NCBI RefSeq assembly: GCF_040227235.1
Contig: NZ_JBELNZ010000002.1
Location: 310,001-374,000 of the forward strand
Reading direction: 5' to 3'
DNA length: 64,000 nucleotides
From: Parafrigoribacterium_A soli
GTDB lineage: Bacteria > Actinomycetota > Actinomycetes > Actinomycetales > Microbacteriaceae
This document shows positions 52,935 to 61,622 of the stretch, piece after piece; positions within the stretch are counted from its first letter, which is position 1; each line of letters begins with the position of its first letter. The position numbers and the translations under genes were made by a program. Under the pieces are notes generated by a model, which was not told the DNA's origin, ran no database searches, and saw only the letters and a list, made by a program, of their open reading frames with translations.

Positions 52935-54034
52935 CAGGAGTGCAGCACCCATTCGATATAGAAGATGCCCACAGCCGCCGCGACGAAGAGGCCGGAGATG
53001 ATCCAGAAACGCACGACGATCGTGACCTCTGGCCATCCCTTCATTTCGAAGTGATGGTGCAGCGGACTAGCCCGCCAGATGCGCTTGCCCTTGGTGGCCT
53101 TGAAGTACAGGCGCTGCACGATGACCTGGCCGGTCACGACCAGGAACAGGCCGCCGATCAGGACCAGGAGCAGTTCGGTGCGAGACAGGATCGCGAGTGC
53201 CGCAAGCGCTCCGCCGAGGCCGAAGGAACCCGTGTCGCCCATCGTGATCTGAGCTGGCGAGGTATTCCACCAGAGGAAGCCGATGACCGCGCCGACGATT
53301 GCGGCCGCGATGACCGCGAGTTCCAGCGGCCTGGACACGTCGTAGCACTTCGCCTGGTCGGCTACGGGGAGGATGCCAAAGCAGGATTGCTTGTTCTGCC
53401 AGAAGCAGATGACCACGTAGGAGCCGATGGCCAGGATGGATGAGCCTCCAGCGAGACCATCGAGACCGTCGGCGAGATTGACCGCATTCGAGACGGAGGT
53501 CGTGATCAGGATGATCCACGCGATGATGATCACGAGTCCGATGCCTGCGCCGAAAGCGGCGACCGGATTGAGCCCGGGGATGTCGCGCACGAACGAGATC
53601 GCGGTGGAGGCCGCAGTTTGGTCGTGAGCATCGCGATGGTTCAGCGCGATCACCGAGAAGATGATCGCCACGATCGTGCTGCCGACGATCTTGTACGGCC
53701 CGCGAAGGCCGAGGCTGTTCTTCCTGCGCACCTTGAGGAAATCGTCGATGAATCCGACGAATCCGAGGCCCACCATCATCAGGATGACGAGGAGCGCAGA
53801 CATCGACGGTTGCTCTCGAGCGACGAGCTTGCCGAGGAAGTAGCCGATCACGGACGCGGAGATGAAAATGACGCCGCCCATCGACGGCGTACCGCGCTTG
53901 ACGACGTGGGTCGTCGGCGTGTCAGCGCGAATGAACTGGCCGAGGTTGAGCCTTCGAAATGCCCTCGCAAATAGCGGGGTGAGCAGCAGTGTGAAGATCA
54001 TCGAGACCGCGGCCGCGACGAGGAGGGCGATCAT
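52934..54034 (-). CDS. mraY: Phospho-N-acetylmuramoyl-pentapeptide-transferase
   Basis: A 366-residue, ten-helix enzyme that transfers phospho-MurNAc-pentapeptide to undecaprenyl phosphate, giving lipid I. The N-terminal THVVKRGTPSMGGVIF, the catalytic-site NAVNLADGLDGLAGG and GDTGSFGLGGALAALAI, and the cytoplasmic HHHFEMKGWPEVTIVVRFW are hallmarks. It overlaps murF (four bases) and murD (one base), so translation is tightly coupled. Confidence 0.97.
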   Translation of the reverse strand: MIALLVAAAVSMIFTLLLTPLFARAFRRLNLGQFIRADTPTTHVVKRGTPSMGGVIFISASVIGYFLGKLVAREQPSMSALLVILMMVGLGFVGFIDDFLKVRRKNSLGLRGPYKIVGSTIVAIIFSVIALNHRDAHDQTAASTAISFVRDIPGLNPVAAFGAGIGLVIIIAWIILITTSVSNAVNLADGLDGLAGGSSILAIGSYVVICFWQNKQSCFGILPVADQAKCYDVSRPLELAVIAAAIVGAVIGFLWWNTSPAQITMGDTGSFGLGGALAALAILSRTELLLVLIGGLFLVVTGQVIVQRLYFKATKGKRIWRASPLHHHFEMKGWPEVTIVVRFWIISGLFVAAAVGIFYIEWVLHS

Positions 54035-55437
54035 GCCTCGACACCTCCCAGGCGGTCACCGAGGAATCTCAACTCGGCCGATTTCGAGGATTTCACGAGC
54101 ACGATGTCGCCCTCGCGCAATTCGTCACGCAGAAGATCGTATGCCTCATCCGCATCAGCAACGAGCACCGACTCCCCGTCCCACGAACCCTCGAGGCCCG
54201 CCGCGTTGTGGATGTGTCTGGCGGCGTGACCCACGACGACGAGCTTCTGGATGTTGAGCCGGACGACCAATCTGCCGATGCGGTCGTGCTCCTCGTCGGA
54301 GACCTCCCCTAGCTCGGCCATCTCGCCGAGAACCGCGACGGAGCGCTGCGAGGGTTCGACCACCTGGGCGAGAGTCTTGAGCGCCGCCGCGGTCGAATCG
54401 GGACTCGCGTTGTACGCGTCGTTGATGATCGTGATCCCGCCGCCCGGATGCAGGAGTTCCATCCGCCAGCGCTCGGCCCGCGCCACGGATTCGATGGCTC
54501 GCACGGCCGAATCGACGGGGACGCCGAGCTCGCGCACCGCGGCGATCGTCGCCAGAGCGTTCATCACGTGGTGTTCGCCGAGGATGCGAAGCGTCACCTG
54601 CCGATGCTCGCTGCCGCTGTGGAGCGTGAAGGTCGTGCCGCTCGCGGTGGCCACCAGGTCTTCCGCCCGCGGGTCGGCGCGCTCGTCGAGTCCGAACCAC
54701 ACGACGCGAGCCGCCGTGAGAGACTCCATGGCGGCGACGCGGCCGTCGTCGGCATTGAGAATGGCGACGGCGGATGACGGCAGTCCGGTGACCATTTCGG
54801 CCTTCGCCGCCTGGGTGGCTTCGAGTGTGCGGAACACCCCGGCGTGTGCGAGCCCGACCTTGAGCACGATGGCGACATCCGGCTTGGCGATCGCGGCGAG
54901 ATTGCCCACCTCGCCGGGCCCACCCGCCCCCATCTCCACGACGAGATAGCGCGTCTGCCCGTTGATCTGGAGCATCGAGAGCGGTGCGCCGACCTGGTTG
55001 TTGTACGAGCCCTGCGGAGCCACCGTCGGCCCCTCGGCCTCGAGCACGGCCTTCAGGAGATTCTTCGTGGTGGTCTTACCGTTCGAGCCGGTCACGCCCA
55101 CGACTCGGAGGTGACCGTCCGCTCGCACGCGGGTGACGACCTCCTTCGCCAGCGCGCCGAGCGCCACGACGCCGTCGGTGACGACGATCTGCGGCACAGC
55201 GAGGTCCAGGGGACGCTCCACGACGAGCAGCGAGGCGCCCGCGGTCACCGCCTTCTCGGCGAAGAGGTGGCCGTCGGTGGTCTCACCGCGCAGGGCGAAG
55301 AAAATCGAGCCGCCGACGACGAGTCGCGAGTCGGTCTGCACGCTTCCCGAAACGGCGTCGGAGGCCGAGGCACTATCGCGGAGTTCGAGCGCGCCGTCTA
55401 CGGCGGCCGCAATCTCCGCCAGGGTGAGAGTGATCAC
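54031..55437 (-). CDS. murF: UDP-N-acetylmuramoyl-tripeptide--D-alanyl-D-alanine ligase
   Basis: A 468-residue Mur ligase that adds the D-Ala-D-Ala dipeptide. The ATP loop GVTGSNGKTTTKNLL (about residue 110), VGTAHAGVF-like segment LKVGLAHAGVFRTLEA and NDAYNASPDSTAAALKTL are diagnostic for MurF. GTG 55437 abuts the murE stop with no gap (TAGGTG). No ddl gene is in the window to make the dipeptide. Confidence 0.97.
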   Translation of the reverse strand: MITLTLAEIAAAVDGALELRDSASASDAVSGSVQTDSRLVVGGSIFFALRGETTDGHLFAEKAVTAGASLLVVERPLDLAVPQIVVTDGVVALGALAKEVVTRVRADGHLRVVGVTGSNGKTTTKNLLKAVLEAEGPTVAPQGSYNNQVGAPLSMLQINGQTRYLVVEMGAGGPGEVGNLAAIAKPDVAIVLKVGLAHAGVFRTLEATQAAKAEMVTGLPSSAVAILNADDGRVAAMESLTAARVVWFGLDERADPRAEDLVATASGTTFTLHSGSEHRQVTLRILGEHHVMNALATIAAVRELGVPVDSAVRAIESVARAERWRMELLHPGGGITIINDAYNASPDSTAAALKTLAQVVEPSQRSVAVLGEMAELGEVSDEEHDRIGRLVVRLNIQKLVVVGHAARHIHNAAGLEGSWDGESVLVADADEAYDLLRDELREGDIVLVKSSKSAELRFLGDRLGGVEA

Positions 55438-56976
55438 CTATACCCAGCCAGCTTCACGGAGGGCATCGCGGGCCTCGGCTCGAGCCGAATAGGGCGTGCG
55501 CTCGCCGCGGATGTCGCGATAGTCCTGGTGCCCGGGGCCTGCCCAGAGAATCGAGTCACCCTCCGCGGCCAACGAGACGGCGTGGCGGATGGCACTCTCG
55601 GGAGGGCTGACCTCATAGAGCTTGGCCTGGTGCTCGGCCAGTCCCGCTCCCTCGACGAGGGTCGCCCTGATCGATGCCGGGTCCTCGAATCGAGGGTGGT
55701 GGTCGGTGATGACGAGGATGTCCGAGCCTTCCGAGGCGACGCGCGCCATATCGTGCCGCTTGGTCGCGTCACGGTCGCCGTCGGCGCCGAAGACCATGAT
55801 GACCTTGCCGCTCGTGACCTTGCGCACGGCGGCGAGGGTGTTGAGGAATGCATCCGGGCTGTGTCCGAAGTCCACGTAGACGGACGGTCCGGTCTGACCG
55901 CTCACCAGTTCGGTCCTGCCCGGCAGGTAGGCCTCGATGCCGTCGCCGATGGCCTGGCCGACGGCCTCGAGTTCGAAGCCGGCCTCGACCAGCATCACAA
56001 TCGCGAGGCCAGCGTTGGAGGCCATGTGCCATCCGATCAGCGGAACCCGACTGGCGAGCGAGCGGCCCTCGGGCCCGGTGAGACGGAACTCCGTGTATGC
56101 GGCCCGCTCGTCGAGAATCTCGACGGTCCACTCGGCCTCGGTACCGGCGATCGCCGAGACCGTGGTCACCGGGATGCGCGAGCCCTCGACGACCCGATGG
56201 CCCCAGGGCGAGTCGAGGGACACGACGCCGCGCTTGCCGTGCTCGGGAGTGAAGAACGACAGCTTGGACTCGAAGTAGTGCTCCATGTCGGAGTAATCAT
56301 CGAGGTGGTCATGGCTGAGGTTCGTGAAGGCCACGACGTCGAAGGCGATGCCATCCACTCGGTTGCTGCTGAGCGCCTGTGCGCTCACCTCCACCGCGAC
56401 CGCGCGCACCTCGCTCTCCCGCATCCTGGCGAGCAGCGCGTGCAGTTCGCTCGCCTCGGGCGTGGTGAGGCGGCTGACGACGGTGAGGTCTCCGATGTGG
56501 CGCTCGGCGGTCGAGCTGAGGCCGGTCACGAGACCGAGCTGCTTGAGGATCGCCTCGAGGAGATAGGCGACCGAGGTCTTGCCGTTTGTGCCCGTGACAC
56601 CGAGCAGCAGCGGCGGATGATCGTTGGTCTGGTACACCCAGGCCGAGACATCTCCGAGAGCGGATCGCGGCGAATCGACGATGAGCGTCGGGAGGCCCGA
56701 GTCCGCTGCGAGCTCGGCGCCGGCGGCATCCGTCAGCACCGCCACGGCACCCGCCTCGGCCGCTGCGGAGGCGAAGCTCGCGCCGTGGCTGTGCGCACCC
56801 TGGATACCCACATACAGGTCGCCCGGCTCCACCTCGCTGCTGCGCAGGGTCACGCCCGTGACCTCTACTCCGTCGAGCGAGCCTGTGTGGTCCAGTCCGA
56901 ATTCAGCGACGAGCGCCGAGAGCGGCCTTGCTAACGGATGCTCCGGCCTGAGAACCGGGGGGATCCGAGCGGTCAA
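55438..56976 (-). CDS. murE: UDP-N-acetylmuramoyl-tripeptide synthetase MurE (non-canonical DNPR motif)
   Basis: A 512-residue Mur ligase that adds the third residue of the peptide stem. The ATP loop GVTGTNGKT (residues 126-134), TTPEASELHALL and VDFGHSPDAF are present. The motif that recognises the third amino acid reads D425-H-H-P-R429 instead of the DNPR typical of meso-DAP enzymes, with one extra residue. This suggests Lys, Orn or diaminobutyrate rather than meso-DAP, consistent with Microbacteriaceae walls; the amino acid cannot be named from sequence. TTG 56976 is the start, with AGAGGA six bases upstream. Confidence 0.94.
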   Translation of the reverse strand: MTARIPPVLRPEHPLARPLSALVAEFGLDHTGSLDGVEVTGVTLRSSEVEPGDLYVGIQGAHSHGASFASAAAEAGAVAVLTDAAGAELAADSGLPTLIVDSPRSALGDVSAWVYQTNDHPPLLLGVTGTNGKTSVAYLLEAILKQLGLVTGLSSTAERHIGDLTVVSRLTTPEASELHALLARMRESEVRAVAVEVSAQALSSNRVDGIAFDVVAFTNLSHDHLDDYSDMEHYFESKLSFFTPEHGKRGVVSLDSPWGHRVVEGSRIPVTTVSAIAGTEAEWTVEILDERAAYTEFRLTGPEGRSLASRVPLIGWHMASNAGLAIVMLVEAGFELEAVGQAIGDGIEAYLPGRTELVSGQTGPSVYVDFGHSPDAFLNTLAAVRKVTSGKVIMVFGADGDRDATKRHDMARVASEGSDILVITDHHPRFEDPASIRATLVEGAGLAEHQAKLYEVSPPESAIRHAVSLAAEGDSILWAGPGHQDYRDIRGERTPYSARAEARDALREAGWV

Positions 56977-56989
56977 GTCATCCTCTTTC

Positions 56990-58750
56990 TCACCAGGTGG
57001 CCGGCGGACTCGTCGAAGGAGTCGTAGACGGTGGAACTCGGTAGTACTTGAGCACCTGGGTCATGATCTTATGGAAGGTCGGCGCAGCGGCAGCCGATGA
57101 CTTCATGATAGCTGGCTTGGTATAGGTCACGAGTACGACGTACTGCGGGTTCTCGGCCGGCGCGATGCCCGCGAGCGACACGATTCGGTCTCGCGTGTAG
57201 CCGACTCCATTGGGTCCGGCGACCTCGGCAGTTCCACTCTTTGCGGCCACACGATAGCCGGGGATCCGCAGCACCGGACCGAGTTCACCGCCCGTGACGA
57301 CGCTCTCGAGCATGTTCACGACCGTCTTCGACGATGCCTCCGAGATCACCCGGGTGCCCGCGGTCGGTGGTAGGTCGGTCACGGTGCCGTCGGGCTTCGT
57401 GCACCCCTCGACGAGTGTCAACGGGAGCCTGACTCCGCCGTTGGCGAGAGCCTGATATGCGCCCGCGAGCTGCACCGCGGTCACCGCGACGCCTTGGCCG
57501 TAGAGCATGTCGTACTTCTTCTGGTCGTCCCAGTTCTTCAACGGTGGAATGCCGCGGCCCTGTTCGCCCTGGAACCCGACGGCGGTCTCCTGGCCGAGAC
57601 CGAACTTCTGCATGTAGTCGTATCGTTGCTGCTCGGGTACCCGGATGCCGATCATCGAGATGCCCACGTTGGAGGACTGCTGCAGCACTCCCGTCAGGGT
57701 CAGGCGTTCTGTCGGATGACCGGTGGCGTCGTGGATCCTGCTGCCCTCCGGCGTCGTCCACACTGCGGGAACCGTCGCCGGCGTGCCGGGGTTGGCGAGG
57801 CCCGAGTCGATGAGCATTGAGGCGCTCAGCGCCTTCATCGTGGAACCTGGCTCGTAGTATGCCCGGAACGCGAGCGAGCCGTAGTTGGCGGAGGGTGTGC
57901 CGTTGACGTTGTTCGGGTCGACGGACGGCCAGTCGGCCAGCGCCATGATGTGCGCGTCCTTGACCCGCACGACGACCGCCGTCGCCGACTGCGCGCCGAT
58001 GGCCGTGGCCTGCTCACCGATGGCCTGCTGCACGAACCACTGCAGGTCGCTGTCGATCGTGAGCTTGAGGGTGCCGCCGTTGACCGCTTCCTTCGTGGTC
58101 ACGGTGCTGCCGGGGATGCGCACACCGTCCGCCCCACGCTCGTAGGTGGACGAGCCATCGGTGCTGGCGAGGCACGAGTCCTCGGTCTTCTCGAGGCCCA
58201 CCTGCGGACCGTCAGTGCCGACAAAGCCGACCAGGTTTCCCGCGACCGCGCCATCCGGATAGGTGCGAGCCGGGTGCTTCTGATCCCAGATGCCCGGGAT
58301 CGAGAGTTTGCGGACCGCACGAAGCTTCGCCGTGTCGACGCCCTTCGCCACGTAGGCAAAATCGGAGGTGGGGTCCTTCGTGAGCGCCTGATACACGACG
58401 TTCTGGTCCTGACCCGTGACCTTGGCGATCTCGCCCGCGGCCTGGAGCACTGTGACGTGCATGGTCTTTCCATCGACCTTGCGATCGAAATCGTGCACAT
58501 TGCGGGGAGATGCGGTGATGTCGTACCGCAGCACGCTCGCCGCGAGCACCTCTCCGTTGCTGTCGACGATGTTGCCGCGCGCCGCGTAGCTCGTCACGGC
58601 GATCGCTCGCTTATTGAAGGAGTCTTTGTTGAGCTGGTCGGCACGCACGACCTGGATGTCGACCAGCCGCACCACGAAGACCCCGACGATGGCGAAGGTC
58701 AGCAGCAGGGCGATGGCGAGTCGCCTCCTATTGGTCGCTGGTTTCCTCAC
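56990..58750 (-). CDS. ftsI: Septal penicillin-binding protein 2-type transpeptidase (FtsI/PbpB)
   Basis: A 586-residue class B penicillin-binding protein that crosslinks septal peptidoglycan as partner of FtsW. One N-terminal transmembrane helix (about residues 10-30) is followed by the pedestal domain (RGNIVDSNGEVLAASV) and the transpeptidase. Catalytic motifs are S303-T-M-K306, S359-S-N361 and K504-S-G-T507. GTG 58750 is preceded by AGAAGGAA. The gap to murE is 13 bases. Confidence 0.96.
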   Translation of the reverse strand: MRKPATNRRRLAIALLLTFAIVGVFVVRLVDIQVVRADQLNKDSFNKRAIAVTSYAARGNIVDSNGEVLAASVLRYDITASPRNVHDFDRKVDGKTMHVTVLQAAGEIAKVTGQDQNVVYQALTKDPTSDFAYVAKGVDTAKLRAVRKLSIPGIWDQKHPARTYPDGAVAGNLVGFVGTDGPQVGLEKTEDSCLASTDGSSTYERGADGVRIPGSTVTTKEAVNGGTLKLTIDSDLQWFVQQAIGEQATAIGAQSATAVVVRVKDAHIMALADWPSVDPNNVNGTPSANYGSLAFRAYYEPGSTMKALSASMLIDSGLANPGTPATVPAVWTTPEGSRIHDATGHPTERLTLTGVLQQSSNVGISMIGIRVPEQQRYDYMQKFGLGQETAVGFQGEQGRGIPPLKNWDDQKKYDMLYGQGVAVTAVQLAGAYQALANGGVRLPLTLVEGCTKPDGTVTDLPPTAGTRVISEASSKTVVNMLESVVTGGELGPVLRIPGYRVAAKSGTAEVAGPNGVGYTRDRIVSLAGIAPAENPQYVVLVTYTKPAIMKSSAAAAPTFHKIMTQVLKYYRVPPSTTPSTSPPATW

Positions 58751-58786
58751 GGTCTCATTCCTTCTGGCGAGCGGCCGAATGGCCGA

Positions 58787-59398
58787 CTAGTGCGTGACGG
58801 GCGAAGGCAATTCCCCCGCGTTCGACGCTACAGAGCCGTTCGTCGCTGTGCTGTCAGGCGCGCCAGTACTCGTCGTCGTGGTCGCCGTCGTGGTGCTCGT
58901 GGCCGCGGTTGTCTGATCCGGCGGCAGTGTGGGAAGCAGGGAATTGGCGATGAGCACACCGTTGGTGCCGATCACCGCGGCGTCCGCAGCCTTCATCGCG
59001 GTCGGGGTGCCGATGACGGCGCCATCGGAGAGCCGAAGGTAGACCGCGGGTGCGGTGCTCATGACCATGCCGAGCGCCTCGGCCCGCGCGGAAAGGTTCT
59101 GGGGCGACTTGAGCACATCCAGCTGTTCCGTGTAGGTCTGGGCGTCACGAGCGAGTTCCGTCTGCGTCGACTGCAGCGCGGTGATCTGGTACGCGCCGTC
59201 GGAGAGGAGGATGCTGAGCAGCAGCTGAGCCATGAGGATCAGGAACAGGCCCACGACAGTGACGAGGGCGTAGACGGTGCGCGGCCTGGCCTTGCGCTGC
59301 GACCTGCTCGAGACGATCTCGACGTGGCGCACTCGCTCGGGCGATTCGACCGGAATGCGGGGGGAACGCTCCGGGAGCGAGTAAGCCAAATTCGTCAT
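58787..59398 (-). CDS. ftsL: FtsL-like bitopic cell division protein
   Basis: A 203-residue protein between rsmH and ftsI, the place of ftsL. Residues 1-40 are cytoplasmic and basic; a single transmembrane helix spans about 42-65 (VYALVTVVGLFLILMAQLLL). A short coiled coil follows (about 70-115, QSTQTELARDAQTYTEQLDVL), then a conserved ARAEALGMV stretch. Residues 161-203 form an exported tail very rich in Thr, Ala and Ser, not part of typical FtsL. It overlaps rsmH by four bases (ATGA). FtsL sequences diverge strongly, so position and topology carry the call. Confidence 0.85.
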   Translation of the reverse strand: MTNLAYSLPERSPRIPVESPERVRHVEIVSSRSQRKARPRTVYALVTVVGLFLILMAQLLLSILLSDGAYQITALQSTQTELARDAQTYTEQLDVLKSPQNLSARAEALGMVMSTAPAVYLRLSDGAVIGTPTAMKAADAAVIGTNGVLIANSLLPTLPPDQTTAATSTTTATTTTSTGAPDSTATNGSVASNAGELPSPVTH

Positions 59399-60348
59399 GC
59401 CGCTCTCCGTACTCGTTCCGCCGCGCGCAGACGCACGGGCGTGGCCCTGGGGTTTTCTGCCTTTTCCTCGTCGCTCGCGAGCTCGGCGCCGCGAACGAGA
59501 AGTTTCAGTTCCGGCCGATGCTCCGGCAGCTCGACGGGAAGCCCGCGCGGGGCCGTCGAGGAGGATGCCGCGGCCAGCGCGTGCTTGACGATGCGGTCCT
59601 CGAGCGACTGGTACGCGAGCACGACGATGCGTCCGCCGACCTCGAGCGCGTCGATGGCCTCGGGAATGGCACGCTCGAGCACCGACAGTTCCTGGTTGAC
59701 CTCGATGCGCAGTGCCTGGAACACGCGCTTCGCCGGATGACCGGTCCGCTGCACCGCCGCCGGCGTCGCCGCCGTGATGATGTCGACGAGCTGGGCCGAG
59801 CGCACGAGCGGTGTCGAGGCGCGACCCTCCACGATCCTGCGTGCGTAGCGAGGCGCGAGCTTCTCCTCGCCGTATTCGTAGAAGATGCGGCGCAGCTCGG
59901 CCTCGCTGTACTCGGCGAGCACGCGCTCGGCGGTGAGGTCTGAGGTCGAATCCATGCGCATGTCGAGCGGCGCGTCCTGCGAGTAGGAGAACCCGCGCTC
60001 GGTGCGATCCAGTTGCAGCGAGGAGACGCCGAGGTCGAAGAGGATGCCGGAGACCTCGGCTATGCCGAGCGAATCGAGCGATTCGGCGAAGTGGTCGTAC
60101 ACCGTGTGCACGAGATGGACGCGATCGCCAAAGGGGGCCAGTCGTTCACGGGCTATGGCGATCGCGTCTGTGTCCCGATCCAGTCCCACGAGGACGAGGT
60201 CGGGAAAGCGGGTGAGGAATGCCTCGGAGTGACCGCCCATGCCGAGGGTCGCATCCACGAGCACGGCGCCGGGGCGCTCGAGTGCTGGAGCGAGCAGCTC
60301 GACCGAGCGGCCGAGCTTGACGGGGGTGTGTATCGGGTTGTCGACCAT
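59395..60348 (-). CDS. rsmH: 16S rRNA (cytosine(1402)-N(4))-methyltransferase
   Basis: A 317-residue SAM-dependent methyltransferase (MraW) that modifies C1402 in the decoding centre of 16S rRNA. The SAM site VDATLGMGGHSEAFL (about residues 32-46), GILFDLGVSSLQLD and RVFQALRIEVNQEL are family signatures. It is the second gene of the dcw cluster, 101 bases after mraZ; that gap shows no further feature that I can support. Confidence 0.97.
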   Translation of the reverse strand: MVDNPIHTPVKLGRSVELLAPALERPGAVLVDATLGMGGHSEAFLTRFPDLVLVGLDRDTDAIAIARERLAPFGDRVHLVHTVYDHFAESLDSLGIAEVSGILFDLGVSSLQLDRTERGFSYSQDAPLDMRMDSTSDLTAERVLAEYSEAELRRIFYEYGEEKLAPRYARRIVEGRASTPLVRSAQLVDIITAATPAAVQRTGHPAKRVFQALRIEVNQELSVLERAIPEAIDALEVGGRIVVLAYQSLEDRIVKHALAAASSSTAPRGLPVELPEHRPELKLLVRGAELASDEEKAENPRATPVRLRAAERVRRAA

Positions 60349-60449
60349 GGCTACCGGAGCAGCTCCTGGCCCCTGATCCCCATCCGATCCGACCTGCCAC
60401 CGGGGAAGTGTGGCAGGGCGCTGAGCGGCTGGGAGTCAGAAGCAAGGCG

Positions 60450-60881
60450 CTAGAAGAGTCCGGGGATCACCTCCTCGGCAGTGTCTGCAAAGCCGGCTTC
60501 CTGCTCGGCGTAGTACGTCTCCCAGGCCTTGGTGTCCCAGATCTCGGCCCGGTTACCGACGCCGATGACGGTGAGTTCGCGGTCGAGACCTGCGTAGGCG
60601 CGCAGCCCCGCGGGCAGTGTGACCCGGTGCTGCGCATCCGGGGTCTCGGCGGTGGCGCCCGAAAGGAAGAGGCGCAGGAAGTCGCGGCCCTCTTTGCTGG
60701 TGATCGATGCCTGGCGGATGCGCTCGTGCAGGTCTTCGAACTCGCGCGTGCTGAAGACGTACAGGCAGTGCTCCTGGCCGCGGGTGACGACAAGGCCGGA
60801 CTCGAGTTCGCCCCAGAACTTCGCCGGCAGGATGATGCGGCCCTTGTCGTCGAGCTTGGGTGCGTAGGTGCCAAGAAACAC
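60450..60881 (-). CDS. mraZ: Transcriptional regulator MraZ
   Basis: A 143-residue DNA-binding protein with two SpoVT/AbrB-like half domains. The paired DxxxR motifs are visible as LDDKGRIILPAKF (first half) and PDAQHRVTLPAGL (second half). MraZ heads the dcw cluster and represses or activates it by binding short direct repeats in its own promoter; such repeats lie at 60921-60947. It is the first minus-strand gene of the long wall and division unit. Confidence 0.97.
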   Translation of the reverse strand: MFLGTYAPKLDDKGRIILPAKFWGELESGLVVTRGQEHCLYVFSTREFEDLHERIRQASITSKEGRDFLRLFLSGATAETPDAQHRVTLPAGLRAYAGLDRELTVIGVGNRAEIWDTKAWETYYAEQEAGFADTAEEVIPGLF

Positions 60882-60920
60882 TGCCGATCACCCCCCACTC
60901 TCCGGCCTGGATTCAGGTGA

Positions 60921-60947
60921 CCTCCACTTTACTCCACTCCCCACCAC
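60921..60947 (-). promoter_or_regulatory. MraZ-binding direct repeats upstream of mraZ
   Basis: Reading the minus strand, three GTGG boxes follow each other: GTGGGG (60944-60939), GTGGAG (60937-60932) and GTGGAG (60927-60922), with starts 7 and 10 bases apart. A further GTG precedes at 60947. They lie 40-60 bases upstream of the mraZ ATG, where MraZ is known to bind G-rich TGG-containing repeats in other bacteria. Confidence 0.7.
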
Positions 60948-61073
60948 AAGACAACGGATTTGGCCCGAATTGGGGGTAGGCGCACAGGAAGAGCCCCGCA
61001 ACTAAGGGGAAGTAGCGGGTGGAGGGAAATGGGGCTAAAAGCGCCGAAATCGCCCGTGAGCGGGCAAAGAAAA

Positions 61074-61097
61074 AGGACCGGCCGGGAGGCCGATCCT
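61074..61097 (-). terminator. Rho-independent terminator after the DUF3040 gene
   Basis: On the minus strand AGGATCGGCC (61097-61088) pairs with GGCCGGTCCT (61083-61074), one mismatch, over a four-base loop, followed by TTTTCTTT. It lies about 68 bases beyond the DUF3040 stop and isolates that gene from mraZ. Confidence 0.82.
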
Positions 61098-61164
61098 GAA
61101 TTCCCGTTGGTGGCTGCAGCGGAGTTGCTACCGACCGCCGTGCGTGCTGGTCGCGACCGTCCCG

Positions 61165-61545
61165 CTAGTCGCGGCCGTCCTGCCGCTTCTCCCAGCGGTC
61201 GTTCATGCGCTGCATGAAGTCCGGCTTGGGCGCGCGCGAACCCGGCGTGGCGCCAGCATGCTCATCCACGGCTTCGCCGCCCCGGATGCGCGGTGCCGAG
61301 ATGGCCACAAGGACACCGACAAACATGACAACGAAGCCCGCGACGCCGATGATGGGAAGGCGGATGGCAACACCGGTGACGATGGCGGCCACCCCGAGAA
61401 TCCCGACCAGGATGCCGACGACGATGGTTGTGTAGTTGCGCCTGCCACCCCGTGAACTGACGGCGCCGACGAAATCTGCGTCGTTGTGATAAAGGCTCCG
61501 CTCCATCTCTTCCAAGAGGCGTTGCTCCTGCTCAGACAACGGCAT
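61165..61545 (-). CDS. DUF3040 membrane protein
   Basis: A 126-residue actinobacterial protein of unknown function. The N-terminal MPLSEQEQRLLEEMERSLYHND is the DUF3040 signature, followed by two transmembrane helices (about residues 40-58 and 62-82) and a charged tail. A DUF3040 gene next to mraZ is a conserved actinobacterial arrangement. It is divergent from idsA and ends at its own terminator. Confidence 0.92.
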   Translation of the reverse strand: MPLSEQEQRLLEEMERSLYHNDADFVGAVSSRGGRRNYTTIVVGILVGILGVAAIVTGVAIRLPIIGVAGFVVMFVGVLVAISAPRIRGGEAVDEHAGATPGSRAPKPDFMQRMNDRWEKRQDGRD

Positions 61546-61610
61546 GGTGACTCCTCTCGGGCTCGAGACCGTAGAACGGTAACTCCCAATTGTATGCTCC
61601 CCCGCGTGGC

Positions 61611-61616
61611 TAGGCT
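61611..61616 (+). promoter_or_regulatory. Probable -10 element of a leaderless idsA promoter
   Basis: TAGGCT, six bases, then GTG at 61623: the same arrangement as before lnt. No ribosome site lies in the six-base interval. A possible TTGTAT lies 15 bases upstream of the box, slightly too close for a normal -35. Confidence 0.45.
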
Positions 61617-61622
61617 AGGCAC

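Noticed and set aside
54844..56934. A 696-codon plus-strand open frame opposite murF/murE
   Set aside because: It is the reverse complement of two well-supported Mur ligase genes, has no motif or ribosome site, and crosses their gene boundary.
57950..59740. A 596-codon plus-strand open frame opposite ftsI/ftsL/rsmH
   Set aside because: It spans three real genes on the other strand and its translation is low-complexity and Arg-rich; a shadow of codon bias.
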